From NCBI GenBank assembly GCA_023387375.1, contig JAEWIE010000041.1, forward strand, positions 1-64,000: a DNA stretch of 64,000 nucleotides, in the 5' to 3' direction. Of the stretch, positions 34,828-43,757 are shown in pieces. Numbering within the stretch: the stretch's first letter is position 1; each line of letters opens with the position of its first letter. Both the position numbers and the translations under genes were made by a program. The DNA comes from Bacteroidota bacterium. Lineage in GTDB: Bacteria > Bacteroidota > Bacteroidia > Flavobacteriales > Weeksellaceae. Under the pieces are notes generated by a model. That model had not been told where the DNA came from, searched no databases, and saw nothing but the letters and a program-made list of their open reading frames with translations.

Positions 34828-35157
34828 TTAAACAATTTCGCTTGTTAGGCCTTTGTCTAAAAGTTTTTCATGCATAGGTTTTAAAATCTCTAAAGATCCC
34901 GACTTTACGGTGCACTTCCCTTTGTAATGAATAAGTAGCGTACACTGCTCGGCTTGAATAAGCGTATGTTTACAGATACTCACAAGGCAGTCAATCACAT
35001 AATCAAAAGTGTTTACATCATCGTTCCACACCACAAGTTTATTCTCTAGTTCGTCTTCTTCTAAAACGAGCACATCCTCCTCTAATTCCTTTTCTCTTTT
35101 AGGATCGCTATAATCTTGATTAAAAGATGGGAACCCTAAACGTCTTTCCTCTGCCAT
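34828..35157 (-). CDS. clpS: ClpS adaptor of the Clp protease
   Basis: The 109-residue protein has the ClpS core LVVWNDDVNTFDYVIDCLV near 41-59, where NDD and the following hydrophobics form the N-degron pocket, and CTLLIHYKGKC near 76. An acidic N-terminal extension (EKELEEDVLVLEEDELE) precedes the core. It delivers N-end-rule substrates to ClpA/ClpC. It starts 2 bp after the corC-like stop and is cotranscribed with it. Confidence 0.9.
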   Translation of the reverse strand: MAEERRLGFPSFNQDYSDPKREKELEEDVLVLEEDELENKLVVWNDDVNTFDYVIDCLVSICKHTLIQAEQCTLLIHYKGKCTVKSGSLEILKPMHEKLLDKGLTSEIV

Positions 35158-35159
35158 TT

Positions 35160-36515
35160 CTATTCAGTCATTTCTTCGTCCGGTGCTTGGTCTGAGGACT
35201 GATCTTCATAGATGAGTTCTACGACCTCCACACTTTTGTTATTCATCTTTAGAATCTTAAAATGATACCCATTCATATCAAATTCTTGGTTTTCTTCGGG
35301 AATGTTTTCAAGTTGATGCAAAATATACCCCGCCAGGGTGTTAAACTCCCCTTCTTCTGAAAGTGGAAATTCTTTCGGAAGATTCTCATTAATCTCTTCC
35401 AATGACTGCGTCGCTTGTACCCAGTATATATTTTCACCTACTTTATCTACAATATTATCTTCATCGTCTTCTTCGTCTTGAATCTCCCCTACGAGTTCCT
35501 CAAGAATATCTTCTAAGGTAATAATTCCTTCGGTGCCTCCAAACTCATCAATCACAATGGCCAAATGCTGTTTCTTTTGTTGAAACACTTTGAGCAAATC
35601 GGAAATCTTTTTGCTACCTACCACAAAAAAAGCATCCCGCATTAAAGAGCGAAGTACGTCATGGTCCATTGTGGCTTTTCTTCTCACATACTCCCGTATA
35701 ATCTCTTTGGCGTAAAAGATTCCCACAATATTGTCAATGGAGTCTTCATACACTGGAATTCGTGAGTAACCACTGTCCATAATTTGCTCGATGATCTCCT
35801 CAATGGAATCTTCTAGATCAATCGATAAGATATTTTGACGTGGCACCATAATCTGCTTTGCAGAGTGGTCCGTAAAATCAAATGCGTTTTTGATAATCTC
35901 ATAGTTCTCTTCTTGGATTTCTCCTGAATCAGCAGACTGCTTTACAAGTAGCTGCAATTCCTCCGTGGAGTGAATCTCTTGGTCCGAAGCAGGATGAATC
36001 TTCATGAGTCTTAGACACGCATTCGACATCTGATTCATCGTCCAAATGAAAGGTCTAAAGACTGTGTAAAATACTCTTAGTGGTACGGCAATAGCCATGG
36101 TGGTAGGCTCTGCTTTGCGAATCGCAATGGACTTCGGAATAAGTTCTCCAAAGACAATGTGCATCACCGTTACAATCAGAAAGCTAATGACAAGAGAAAG
36201 AGTGGTAATCGTTACGGGATCTGCAATTACATCAAAGGAAATAAAGAGCTTTTCGATCAAATGATGCATCGCGCTCTCCCCCACCCAACCTAAGGCTAGA
36301 GAGGCGAGGGTAATTCCTAACTGCGTAGCAGAAAGGTATTCGTCTAAATGCTTGATGATGTGCTCGGAATGCTTGGCTAATTTATTTCCTTCGGCAGCTT
36401 TGAGCTGAATTTGGGAGTAGCGTACCTTTACAATTGAAAATTCAGCAGCTACAAAAAAACCATTAAGTAATACTAAAAATAAGGCTAATAAGATCTTGAC
36501 TAAGTCTGAGTCCAT
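35160..36515 (-). CDS. Hemolysin/CorC family transporter-associated protein (CNNM + CBS)
   Basis: The 451-residue protein has an N-terminal CNNM/DUF21 membrane domain (segments near 7-27, 60-80, 95-120 and 130-150). A CBS pair follows, with MVPRQNILSIDLEDSIEEI near 222 and VVGSKKISDLLKVF, then a C-terminal CorC_HlyC domain. Members act in magnesium or cobalt efflux. clpS follows at once. Confidence 0.88.
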   Translation of the reverse strand: MDSDLVKILLALFLVLLNGFFVAAEFSIVKVRYSQIQLKAAEGNKLAKHSEHIIKHLDEYLSATQLGITLASLALGWVGESAMHHLIEKLFISFDVIADPVTITTLSLVISFLIVTVMHIVFGELIPKSIAIRKAEPTTMAIAVPLRVFYTVFRPFIWTMNQMSNACLRLMKIHPASDQEIHSTEELQLLVKQSADSGEIQEENYEIIKNAFDFTDHSAKQIMVPRQNILSIDLEDSIEEIIEQIMDSGYSRIPVYEDSIDNIVGIFYAKEIIREYVRRKATMDHDVLRSLMRDAFFVVGSKKISDLLKVFQQKKQHLAIVIDEFGGTEGIITLEDILEELVGEIQDEEDDEDNIVDKVGENIYWVQATQSLEEINENLPKEFPLSEEGEFNTLAGYILHQLENIPEENQEFDMNGYHFKILKMNNKSVEVVELIYEDQSSDQAPDEEMTE

Positions 36516-36538
36516 TTAAAAGTTAATAAACATTGGGG

Positions 36539-36546
36539 CAAAGATA
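36539..36546 (-). promoter_or_regulatory. -7 box for the corC-like gene and clpS
   Basis: The minus strand reads TATCTTTG, 23 bp before the ATG. Confidence 0.5.
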
Positions 36547-36598
36547 AACATTTTTTTAATTTCAATCTGAGCAAGTTACACCTAGTAAGTCGAATAAA

Positions 36599-37147
36599 TT
36601 ACTTGAGCGTTTTTAGACTTAAGGCATAAAATGTACCGCCTAGTAGTCCTCCAACAAGCCCTCCATAAATCACATCTAGTGGATAATGAACACCTAGGTA
36701 AATTCGGCTGAAGGCAACAACTCCAGCCCAAAGAAGAAACAATAGCGCGTAGGATTCAATTTGCTTTTTTAAATGCATAAACATAAAAACAGCAATAAAA
36801 AACGTATTCGAGGCGTGGGCCGAGTAGAATCCATAAGGACCTCCACACTTCACCTCTCGAAACAGCCCCTTAAGCGAAGGTTCATGGCAAGGCCTAAGTC
36901 TTTCAATACCGTATTTAAAGATGTTAGATAATTGATCTGAGATAGTAATGCCTAGCGCAATAAAGAGAAGCATAAAAGCTAAATTTCGCCAGCCAAAATT
37001 GGTTTTTAGTAAGTAGAGAAAAATCACATAAAGCGGTATCCAAATAAAAGTCTTAGACACAAGGAGCCAAAATGAATCAAAGGAAGTATTTCCTAAATTA
37101 TTAAGAAACAGGAAAAGCTCCGTATCATATTCTAAAAGACTGCTCAT
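36599..37147 (-). CDS. PAP2 family membrane phosphatase
   Basis: The 182-residue protein has about five membrane segments and the three acid-phosphatase motifs: KYGIERLRP near 85, SAHASNTF near 109 and SRIYLGVHYPLD near 146. The catalytic histidines are in the second and third. Likely substrates are undecaprenyl diphosphate or phospholipid phosphates. The start overlaps the TatA-like gene by 4 bp. Confidence 0.9.
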   Translation of the reverse strand: MSSLLEYDTELFLFLNNLGNTSFDSFWLLVSKTFIWIPLYVIFLYLLKTNFGWRNLAFMLLFIALGITISDQLSNIFKYGIERLRPCHEPSLKGLFREVKCGGPYGFYSAHASNTFFIAVFMFMHLKKQIESYALLFLLWAGVVAFSRIYLGVHYPLDVIYGGLVGGLLGGTFYALSLKTLK

Positions 37148-37521
37148 GATTTACGGCTTACTGGACCCTCGTAGGTAGGATCTTCAAAGGAAGGAAGCGA
37201 AGGCTTCTTAGATTCATCCTTATTTCCAAGCGATTGAGTATCGAGGGTAGTGGCCTTTTTCAAGTCCTCAATTTCTTCCTTAATTTCCTCCATAGGCGAA
37301 TACTCTTTGGCCGCCATTTTCACTTTGTCGATTTCTCGTTTAATCTCAGAAACCGGCTCGTGGGTTTCTTTAAGGATTTCGGTTTTTATATCTTCCATCG
37401 CTCCTTTCATTTTACGAACCCCAGAACCCAGGTCTCTCGCAATTGAAGGCAGTTTGTCAGGTCCGAAAAGTACAATAATGGCTAGTGCAATGACTACCAT
37501 TTCCATGAATCCTAATTCCAT
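37144..37521 (-). CDS. tatA: Twin-arginine translocase subunit TatA/TatB family
   Basis: The 125-residue protein has one N-terminal membrane helix (FMEMVVIALAIIVLFGP) followed by the FGPDKLP hinge and an amphipathic helix ending in GVRKMKGAMEDIK. A long charged tail follows. It forms the Tat pore or its TatB-like receptor part; Pro after FG is common to both. The tail is longer than in E. coli TatA. Overlap with the PAP2 gene suggests cotranscription. Confidence 0.87.
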   Translation of the reverse strand: MELGFMEMVVIALAIIVLFGPDKLPSIARDLGSGVRKMKGAMEDIKTEILKETHEPVSEIKREIDKVKMAAKEYSPMEEIKEEIEDLKKATTLDTQSLGNKDESKKPSLPSFEDPTYEGPVSRKS

Positions 37522-37579
37522 GCTGCTAAATTAATAAAGATTTTCCATTCCTCTTCTACAACGCCTTTAAAAATCAGCC

Positions 37580-38812
37580 TCATCTTCTACTTTGCCTAGA
37601 TTGTCTTTGAAACACATAATAGATAAATAGAGCACTAAGAACCATCAAAAGAAATCCTAGGAAAAACGGAGCTCCCGGGAAGGAGAAAGGAGCCGTATCG
37701 TGCGTAAAATAATAAAAGACATTGGTCATCATCGGGGGCCCTATAATGGAGGTTAAACTCACGACACTTGTAAGGGTACCTTGCAAATCTCCCTGCTCAT
37801 TCTTGGGAACTTTAGAAGTAATTAAAGACTGAAGGGCGGGCCCCGCAATACCTCCTAAGGTATATACACCTAGAATCGCAAACATCATCCAAGGCTCGGG
37901 TGCAAAGGCAAAAAGTAGCATGCCTAAAGCATAAAAGAGAATCCCATACAAGATACTTCGTTCACTCCCAATGCGAGGATGGACTTTGGACACAAGATAC
38001 CCTTGAACTAGAGCTGTCATCGCTCCCATTACTCCCAGTGAGATTCCCACCATTCGTTCGTTCCAGGAAAATCGATACATAGTGAAGTACGCCCAATTGG
38101 TCTGTACCGCATGCGCAGCCACATAGACAAGAAACCAAGCGAGAAGCAACTTAAAAATTTCAGGATGTTTTCTAACCTGAATAAGACTTCCAATGGGATT
38201 GGCTCTTTTCCAAGAAAATTCCCTTCGGTATTTAAGCTCTAAACTCTCAGGCAGAACAAAAATTCCGTAGAGGAAATTCACAAGACACAGGACACCTGCC
38301 GCAATAAACGGGATCCTGGCGCCATAGACCCCTAGAACCCCACCTAAAACAGGACCGATGATAAATCCAAGTCCGAAGGCGGCGCCAATGAGTCCAAAAT
38401 TTTTGGCTCGATTCGAATCGTTTGAAATGTCTGCAATGTAAGCACTGGCTGCCGTGACACTCGCCCCGGTAATCCCAGAAAATAGCCGACCAATGAAAAG
38501 CCACAAAATAGTGGGTGCCCAGGCCTGAATAAAGAAGTTGATTGAGAAGCCTAAAAGCGAAAGCAATATCACGGGTCTTCTCCCATATTTGTCACTTAAG
38601 TTTCCTATAATAGGGGCAAAAACAAACTGCATAAATGCATAGAGAAACCCAAGCCAACCTCCATACTTGGCAGCCTCAGAAATGTCTGCATTTATGAGTT
38701 CTTCAATTAATTTGGGTACGACAGGAATTACGATTCCCCAACCGGTGATGTCCACTAAAAGGGTTATAAAGATAAACCCCATGGCAGCGGTATTTTGCTT
38801 TTTCTTCGCCAT
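37580..38812 (-). CDS. MFS transporter, TetA/TCR-like
   Basis: The 410-residue protein has 12 membrane segments and MFS motif A GNLSDKYGRRPVIL near 71-84, with GFIIGPVLGG near 150 (motif C, antiporter type). The start LLVDITGWGIVIPVVP is typical of TetA-like drug/proton antiporters. Similar proteins in Flavobacteriia are often core genes without proven tetracycline export, so a resistance call is not warranted. It lies 58 bp from tatA on the same strand. Confidence 0.85.
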   Translation of the reverse strand: MAKKKQNTAAMGFIFITLLVDITGWGIVIPVVPKLIEELINADISEAAKYGGWLGFLYAFMQFVFAPIIGNLSDKYGRRPVILLSLLGFSINFFIQAWAPTILWLFIGRLFSGITGASVTAASAYIADISNDSNRAKNFGLIGAAFGLGFIIGPVLGGVLGVYGARIPFIAAGVLCLVNFLYGIFVLPESLELKYRREFSWKRANPIGSLIQVRKHPEIFKLLLAWFLVYVAAHAVQTNWAYFTMYRFSWNERMVGISLGVMGAMTALVQGYLVSKVHPRIGSERSILYGILFYALGMLLFAFAPEPWMMFAILGVYTLGGIAGPALQSLITSKVPKNEQGDLQGTLTSVVSLTSIIGPPMMTNVFYYFTHDTAPFSFPGAPFFLGFLLMVLSALFIYYVFQRQSRQSRR

Positions 38813-38822
38813 AATAAGGCTG

Positions 38823-38830
38823 CAAATTTA
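38823..38830 (-). promoter_or_regulatory. -7 box for the TetA-like gene
   Basis: The minus strand reads TAAATTTG, 10 bp before the ATG; a leader of only a few bases is predicted. Confidence 0.5.
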
Positions 38831-38867
38831 AGTCATTTTGAGCAATAAAAAAGGTAGATTTTCTTCG

Positions 38868-39767
38868 CTAATGCAGTTTCTCATATATTCCGTTGGCCAG
38901 CATAAATAGAACGCCTATGAATATCCAAACCCTTAGGGTATTGAGAAGCAGTGGAATTCTTGCCAGTCGAACATGAGCCACACGTAGGCAAGCAAGTAGC
39001 AGCACCAAAGTGGAGCTACCAAAATAAAAAGTAAGGTAATTAAAGGACTGAATTCGCATTACAATTCCTAACCCTACCATCATAGTGAGCACAAGAAGCA
39101 CCGCAACAAGAGTGCTCGTGTTTCGAACTCCAAAAACAATAGGCATGGTTTTATAATCAAAAAGAACATCAGCTCTTAAGGTCAAGAAATCTTTCAAAAT
39201 ATCCACCACTAAAAGAATCAAAAACAAAAACGCAGCCATCAAAAACAAATTCAGTGAGAAATGCTGATAATACACTAGCATTCCAAAGAATGGATACAGA
39301 GTTAAGCTTACAAACATAAGATTATTTAAGACCACAAACTTGCTTACTTTGTGGCTATAGAACCACATTAGGAATTGATAGACAAGAAAAAACACGAAAA
39401 TTCGTGGGGAAAGTATATACGCAATACCTAAAGAGAATAAATTAAGAAGTACATAGGAATAGAGAAAATACTTTTGCTTTAAAAAGCCCTGTAGTTTGGT
39501 TACGAAAGGTTTTTGAATACGGTCTTTCTCTAGGTCGTAAAATTGATTTATAATCCCTCCGGCCGCAATACTTAAGAGGCTGCAAAAAATAATCCCATGA
39601 ATTTTATAATCAAAGACAAATTGCTTTAAGGTTTCTTCTTGGTTGATGATAAAAAAGGTAGATACGTAAAGGGCAAAGGTAAAGAGAAGCAGCATGAAAA
39701 TCCGAGCCCCAATTAAAAGACTCACCAGTTGAGATACACGGTACATCAGCGGGTTTTTCTGTTTCAT
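38868..39767 (-). CDS. UbiA-family prenyltransferase
   Basis: The protein of about 299 residues starts at the ATG (MKQKNPLMYR); a TTG four codons earlier is less likely. It has about eight membrane segments. The first Asp-rich motif is NQFYDLEKD (74-82) followed by RIQKP; a second Asp-rich stretch is DILKDFLTLRADVLFD. These bind the magnesium-diphosphate of a polyprenyl donor. It follows the GHMP kinase gene and in Flavobacteriia such proteins are often named geranylgeranylglycerol-phosphate geranylgeranyltransferase. The acceptor is unproven. Confidence 0.82.
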   Translation of the reverse strand: MKQKNPLMYRVSQLVSLLIGARIFMLLLFTFALYVSTFFIINQEETLKQFVFDYKIHGIIFCSLLSIAAGGIINQFYDLEKDRIQKPFVTKLQGFLKQKYFLYSYVLLNLFSLGIAYILSPRIFVFFLVYQFLMWFYSHKVSKFVVLNNLMFVSLTLYPFFGMLVYYQHFSLNLFLMAAFLFLILLVVDILKDFLTLRADVLFDYKTMPIVFGVRNTSTLVAVLLVLTMMVGLGIVMRIQSFNYLTFYFGSSTLVLLLACLRVAHVRLARIPLLLNTLRVWIFIGVLFMLANGIYEKLH

Positions 39768-39798
39768 GGGCGAGTCCAATTTTGATTTTCGATTCGAA

Positions 39799-40725
39799 CT
39801 AGAAGCGATAAATTACTTCTTTATTGAAGCCATTTAGCATTTTACTCGCTTTCTCGTAGTCCTTTGTAAATCCTAAGATATAGCCTCCTCCGCCACTTCC
39901 ACAAAGTTTCAGATAATAGGCATTGGAATCGATTCCCTTCTTCCAAACCTTGTACAAACTTTCTGGAATCATAGGTTTGAAATGATCAAAGGCCCAAAGA
40001 GAGAGTTTCTTTAGGTTTCTAAAAAAAGGATTCATATCCTTTTTTAGAAAGGCTTCAATACAAGCGTTGTTATAGCGAATAAATTCTTCTTTTAGCGTTT
40101 TTCTAAACCCTTCGGTTTTCATCTTCTCAAAGAAGATTTGAATCATAGGACCTGTCTCTCCGACCGTTCCTGAGTCAATTAAAAAGATAGCTCCTTTTCC
40201 TTCGTTCTGAGAAGGAAGCGATACTTTATCTACACTTTCTTTAGATTCGATTAAGATGGGCAGATTCATATAGCAAATTAGAGGATCAATTCCACTGCTT
40301 GTACCATGAAAAAAGCTCTCCAAAAGTCCAAAGACCTTCTTTAGTGCTTTAAGCTCCTCTTTGCTTATTAGATCTGCTGGATATTTGATTCGGCTGTAAC
40401 GCTCAAAAATTGCTGCGACCAGCGCACCTGAACTTCCCACTCCATAGCCTTGGGGAATGTTGCTATCAAAGAAAAGACCTTTTTTCAAATCCTTTTTAAA
40501 TTCTTCTACTTTAAGCTCATAACCCGCAGGGAGTGAAAGCGTTTCCAGAAAATCCGCATAGCGAACCAAACTTTCGTTTGATCGTTTTTCAAAATCGGAA
40601 TTTAAATCAGAGAATTTTAGCGTGCCTTTATAAAAACTATAAGGGAGCGTTAAGCCTTGGGAATCTTCTATAATTCCGTATTCTCCAAAGAGAAGTATTT
40701 TCGCATAGAATAAAGGACTTGACAT
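39799..40725 (-). CDS. GHMP kinase, mevalonate-kinase-like
   Basis: The 308-residue protein has the N-terminal AKILLFGEYGIIEDS (8-22), the ATP-binding PQGYGVGSSGALVAA (91-105) and the C-terminal GHMP motif LCGSGGGGYILGF near 277. It probably phosphorylates mevalonate or a related isoprenoid precursor in the cytoplasm. The UbiA-like gene lies downstream on the same strand, 31 bp from its own ATG, which supports an isoprenoid role. No other mevalonate genes are in the window. Confidence 0.82.
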   Translation of the reverse strand: MSSPLFYAKILLFGEYGIIEDSQGLTLPYSFYKGTLKFSDLNSDFEKRSNESLVRYADFLETLSLPAGYELKVEEFKKDLKKGLFFDSNIPQGYGVGSSGALVAAIFERYSRIKYPADLISKEELKALKKVFGLLESFFHGTSSGIDPLICYMNLPILIESKESVDKVSLPSQNEGKGAIFLIDSGTVGETGPMIQIFFEKMKTEGFRKTLKEEFIRYNNACIEAFLKKDMNPFFRNLKKLSLWAFDHFKPMIPESLYKVWKKGIDSNAYYLKLCGSGGGGYILGFTKDYEKASKMLNGFNKEVIYRF

Positions 40726-40756
40726 AGGCTTTCGTTAGAGGCATAGAACCTCGGGG

Positions 40757-40764
40757 CAAAGATA
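40757..40764 (-). promoter_or_regulatory. -7 box for the GHMP kinase/UbiA pair
   Basis: The minus strand reads TATCTTTG, 31 bp before the ATG. Confidence 0.5.
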
Positions 40765-40871
40765 CGATATTATATTTTTATTGCTTTATGCAAAAATCGG
40801 GCCCAAAACCACTTCTGTAAAACAGTTCTACAGCCGATCCTTCTTATGGAAAAATTCCTTTTTGTTAAGCC

Positions 40872-42362
40872 TTAAAGAGTCTCCTTCGAAGGACTATGGT
40901 TTGCTTTCACAAACCGAATTAATACCAGACCAATTGCAAAGAACAGAACCATGGAAAGCGCTGCATATCGCATGTTATCAAATTCATCGATGAGCATCGC
41001 AAAAATAAAGGTCCCTAGAATAATGGCTAACTTCTCTAGTACATCGTAAAAACTAAAATAGGTGGTATTGTCCATGGAATTCTCAGGGAGAAGTTTTGAG
41101 TAGGTGGAACGGGACATCGCTTGAAGCCCTCCCATCACAAGTCCGACAATTCCCGCCACAAAATAGAATTGGTACTCTACATTAGGATCCTCTCGGTTCA
41201 AAAAGAAAGCGGCAAGACAAGCCACGATCCATAATCCGACGGCAATGGAGATGACATTTTTATTTCCAATTCGTTTGGATAGCCTAGAGAACAAGATCGC
41301 TCCTATAATCGCTTCGATTTGTATTACTAATAAAGTTGCAATTAGTTTTCCTTGGTCTAAATTGATCTCACTTTTCCCAAAGAGCGTCGCCATTAAAAAT
41401 ATCGTTTGCATTCCTACACTGTAGAAGAAGAAACTCGAAAGAAAGAACTTTAAATTGGTGTCTTTGAAAAGTGTACCTCCTACTTTAAATAGCTCTTTAA
41501 AACTTTCTTTTCCAATGTCCCAGTAAAAACTCACATTGTCTTTTAAGACTTCAAAGAAACCTCCGTTCTGTTCGTGTTTTTTAAAGATGTTCTTATAATT
41601 CAAAAGCACTAAGTCTTTGGGTAGTTTTTCTTTGATATCTCCAAAAACAGGCAAATGCTTAAAGGTGTACTGGGAGAAACCAAACCACCAAGCTGCCGTC
41701 AGTAGGAAACTCACTCTGGTATAAATTAGCTGCTCTTTGGGGCCTTCTGCTACAACCATAATAAGAAGTAAGCACAGAATTACGAGTACCACCGACCCAA
41801 TGTATCCATAGACGTATCCTTTTGCGGAAAGTGCATCTTGCTTATCTCGAGTGGCAATATCTGGCAAAAAGGAGTTGTAGAACACGAGTGAGCCCCAAAA
41901 TCCAACACTGGCCGTAATGCTAAAGAGAAGACCTAAAAATACGTTTTCCATCCCTGTAAACATTGCTAGCCCCATACAAGAGGTCGCCCCTAAATAACAA
42001 AAGAATTGCAAAAAGGATTTCTTATTCCCTATCGTATCGGCAAGGGAAGAAAGAAAAGGGGAAAGCAAAACCACAATAAAAAAGGAGATCGTAAGGGAGT
42101 ACCCGTAAATTGCATCCGGATGGTAAGTCTGTCCAAAGAGTTCAATTTCATGCCGAACGGGAACATCAATCCAACGGCCCTGGTCCACTATAAATTCCTG
42201 TTTTTCGTACTTAGTGGTAAGAGTAGAATAATAAATGGGGAAAATTGTCGAAGTAATCACTAAAGAATAGACAGAGTTAGCCCAATCGTAGAAGGCCCAC
42301 CCCTTCATTATTTTCGGATTGTTCTTTATAACACCTTGTGCAGAGTGAGAGGAATTTGACAT
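40872..42362 (-). CDS. MFS transporter of the UMF1/Atg22-like family
   Basis: The 496-residue protein begins with the family signature WAFYDWANSVYSLVITSTIFPIYY (near 22-45) and has about 12 membrane segments, with GLQAMSRSTYSKLLP near 412. Members export amino acids or small metabolites in some eukaryotes; the bacterial substrate is unknown. The gene has its own promoter and is followed by the divergent-looking 146-bp gap before the GHMP kinase promoter. Confidence 0.85.
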   Translation of the reverse strand: MSNSSHSAQGVIKNNPKIMKGWAFYDWANSVYSLVITSTIFPIYYSTLTTKYEKQEFIVDQGRWIDVPVRHEIELFGQTYHPDAIYGYSLTISFFIVVLLSPFLSSLADTIGNKKSFLQFFCYLGATSCMGLAMFTGMENVFLGLLFSITASVGFWGSLVFYNSFLPDIATRDKQDALSAKGYVYGYIGSVVLVILCLLLIMVVAEGPKEQLIYTRVSFLLTAAWWFGFSQYTFKHLPVFGDIKEKLPKDLVLLNYKNIFKKHEQNGGFFEVLKDNVSFYWDIGKESFKELFKVGGTLFKDTNLKFFLSSFFFYSVGMQTIFLMATLFGKSEINLDQGKLIATLLVIQIEAIIGAILFSRLSKRIGNKNVISIAVGLWIVACLAAFFLNREDPNVEYQFYFVAGIVGLVMGGLQAMSRSTYSKLLPENSMDNTTYFSFYDVLEKLAIILGTFIFAMLIDEFDNMRYAALSMVLFFAIGLVLIRFVKANHSPSKETL

Positions 42363-42381
42363 GCAATTAGTATAATTTAGA

Positions 42382-42389
42382 CAAAAGTA
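42382..42389 (-). promoter_or_regulatory. -7 box for the UMF1 transporter gene
   Basis: The minus strand reads TACTTTTG, 19 bp before the ATG. Confidence 0.5.
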
Positions 42390-42456
42390 AAAAATCCATT
42401 AAGAACTCAAACTCTTTTTTAAGTCTTAATGGATTTTTAATTTTAGAATTCGGCCC

Positions 42457-43638
42457 TTAGGATAGGTTTTCGATCACCATCGCAGAGGCACCTCCTCCTC
42501 CATTGCAAATGGCTGCAGCGCCGTAACGAGCACCTTTTTGCTTTAAGACATTTACTAAAGTCACCACAATCCTTGCTCCTGAACTTCCAAGCGGGTGTCC
42601 CAGGGAAACCGCTCCTCCATTCACATTTACTTTTTCGCTGTCAAGGCCTAGAATTTTATTATTGACAAGACCTACGACAGAGAACGCTTCGTTAAATTCA
42701 AAATAGTCAATCTCCTCTAAGGAAAGACCTGCCTTTTCAAGGGCTTTTGGAAGCGCTTTGGAGGGAGCTGTAGTAAACCACTCAGGCTCGTGCGCCGCAT
42801 CGGCATACGATACAATTCTTGCCAGCGGTTTGAGTCCTAAACTCTCCATTTTTTCTTTAGACATTAATATGAGTGCAGAAGCCCCGTCGTTTAACGTGGA
42901 GGCATTGGCTGCTGTAACGGTTCCGTTTTCTCTTTGAAATACCGTAGGAAGCGTAGAGACTCGATCAAAGTTTACGTTTTTATACTCTTCATCTTCATTC
43001 ACCACGATCGGTTCTCCCTTTCTTTGAGGAACTTCAACGGGAACAACTTCTTCGCTAAATTTTCCTTCACTCCATGCTTTTGCGGATCTTTTGTAAGATT
43101 CAATGGCAAAGCGGTCTTGGTCTTCTCTAGAGAAGTTATATTCCGCCGCGCATTTTTCCGCGCAAACGCCCATATGAACTTTCCCATATTTGTCGGTAAG
43201 TCCGTCTAGCACTAATCCGTCCTGCATCTTCACATCTCCTAATTTTGTAGCGGTCCGCGCGTGATAATAGTGAGGAACTTGAGACATATTCTCCATTCCC
43301 CCAACCACAACTACGTCCACATCTCCAGCCTTGATGGTTTGGGCTCCAATGGAAATGGCTTTCATTCCAGAGGCGCATACTTTATTTACAGTGGTGGCAG
43401 GCGTTTGGTTTGAAAGTCCTGCGCCAAGAGCAACCTGACGCGCAGGCGCTTGTCCCTCTCCTGCTTGAAGTACATTTCCCATGAAAATTTCTTCTACTTC
43501 CCCAGGCGCAAGCTTAATTTTATCTAAGGCTCCTTTGACAGCAGCCGTACCTAGGGCGGTTGCAGGTACACTTGATAAACTTCCATTAAAACTTCCCATT
43601 GGGGTTCTTGCCGCGGCGACTATAAATACTTCTTTCAT
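42457..43638 (-). CDS. Acetyl-CoA C-acetyltransferase (thiolase)
   Basis: The 393-residue protein has the acyl-enzyme Cys88 in KVCASGMKAI, the NEAF motif in YFEFNEAFSVVG, GHPLGSSGAR with the conserved His near 350, and the C-terminal Cys in CNGGGGASA. It interconverts two acetyl-CoA with acetoacetyl-CoA, or cleaves 3-ketoacyl-CoA. It could feed the mevalonate route or fatty acid breakdown. No partner gene is adjacent. Confidence 0.93.
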   Translation of the reverse strand: MKEVFIVAAARTPMGSFNGSLSSVPATALGTAAVKGALDKIKLAPGEVEEIFMGNVLQAGEGQAPARQVALGAGLSNQTPATTVNKVCASGMKAISIGAQTIKAGDVDVVVVGGMENMSQVPHYYHARTATKLGDVKMQDGLVLDGLTDKYGKVHMGVCAEKCAAEYNFSREDQDRFAIESYKRSAKAWSEGKFSEEVVPVEVPQRKGEPIVVNEDEEYKNVNFDRVSTLPTVFQRENGTVTAANASTLNDGASALILMSKEKMESLGLKPLARIVSYADAAHEPEWFTTAPSKALPKALEKAGLSLEEIDYFEFNEAFSVVGLVNNKILGLDSEKVNVNGGAVSLGHPLGSSGARIVVTLVNVLKQKGARYGAAAICNGGGGASAMVIENLS

Positions 43639-43700
43639 TGCTTTTTATCTATTTTAAATTTGATTTTTTGATTTCAATTCTTTCGCCTCTAAAATACAAA

Positions 43701-43731
43701 AAAAAATACACCTCGAAAGGGTGTATTTTTT
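43701..43731 (-). terminator. Terminator of the nucleoside permease gene
   Basis: Arms AAAAAATACACC (43701-43712) and GGTGTATTTTTT (43720-43731) pair over 12 bp around a 7-base loop, with T runs on the minus strand beyond. Confidence 0.83.
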
Positions 43732-43757
43732 TCTTATATGTGCCTTACTATAAGGCT

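Noticed and set aside
34341..34835. 164-residue minus-strand open frame
   Set aside because: It lies antisense to the TamA-like barrel and through a terminator; codon pattern follows the real gene.
37580..38812. Tetracycline resistance gene
   Set aside because: It has the TetA-like MFS fold, but such proteins are common core genes in Flavobacteriia and no resistance context or regulator is present.
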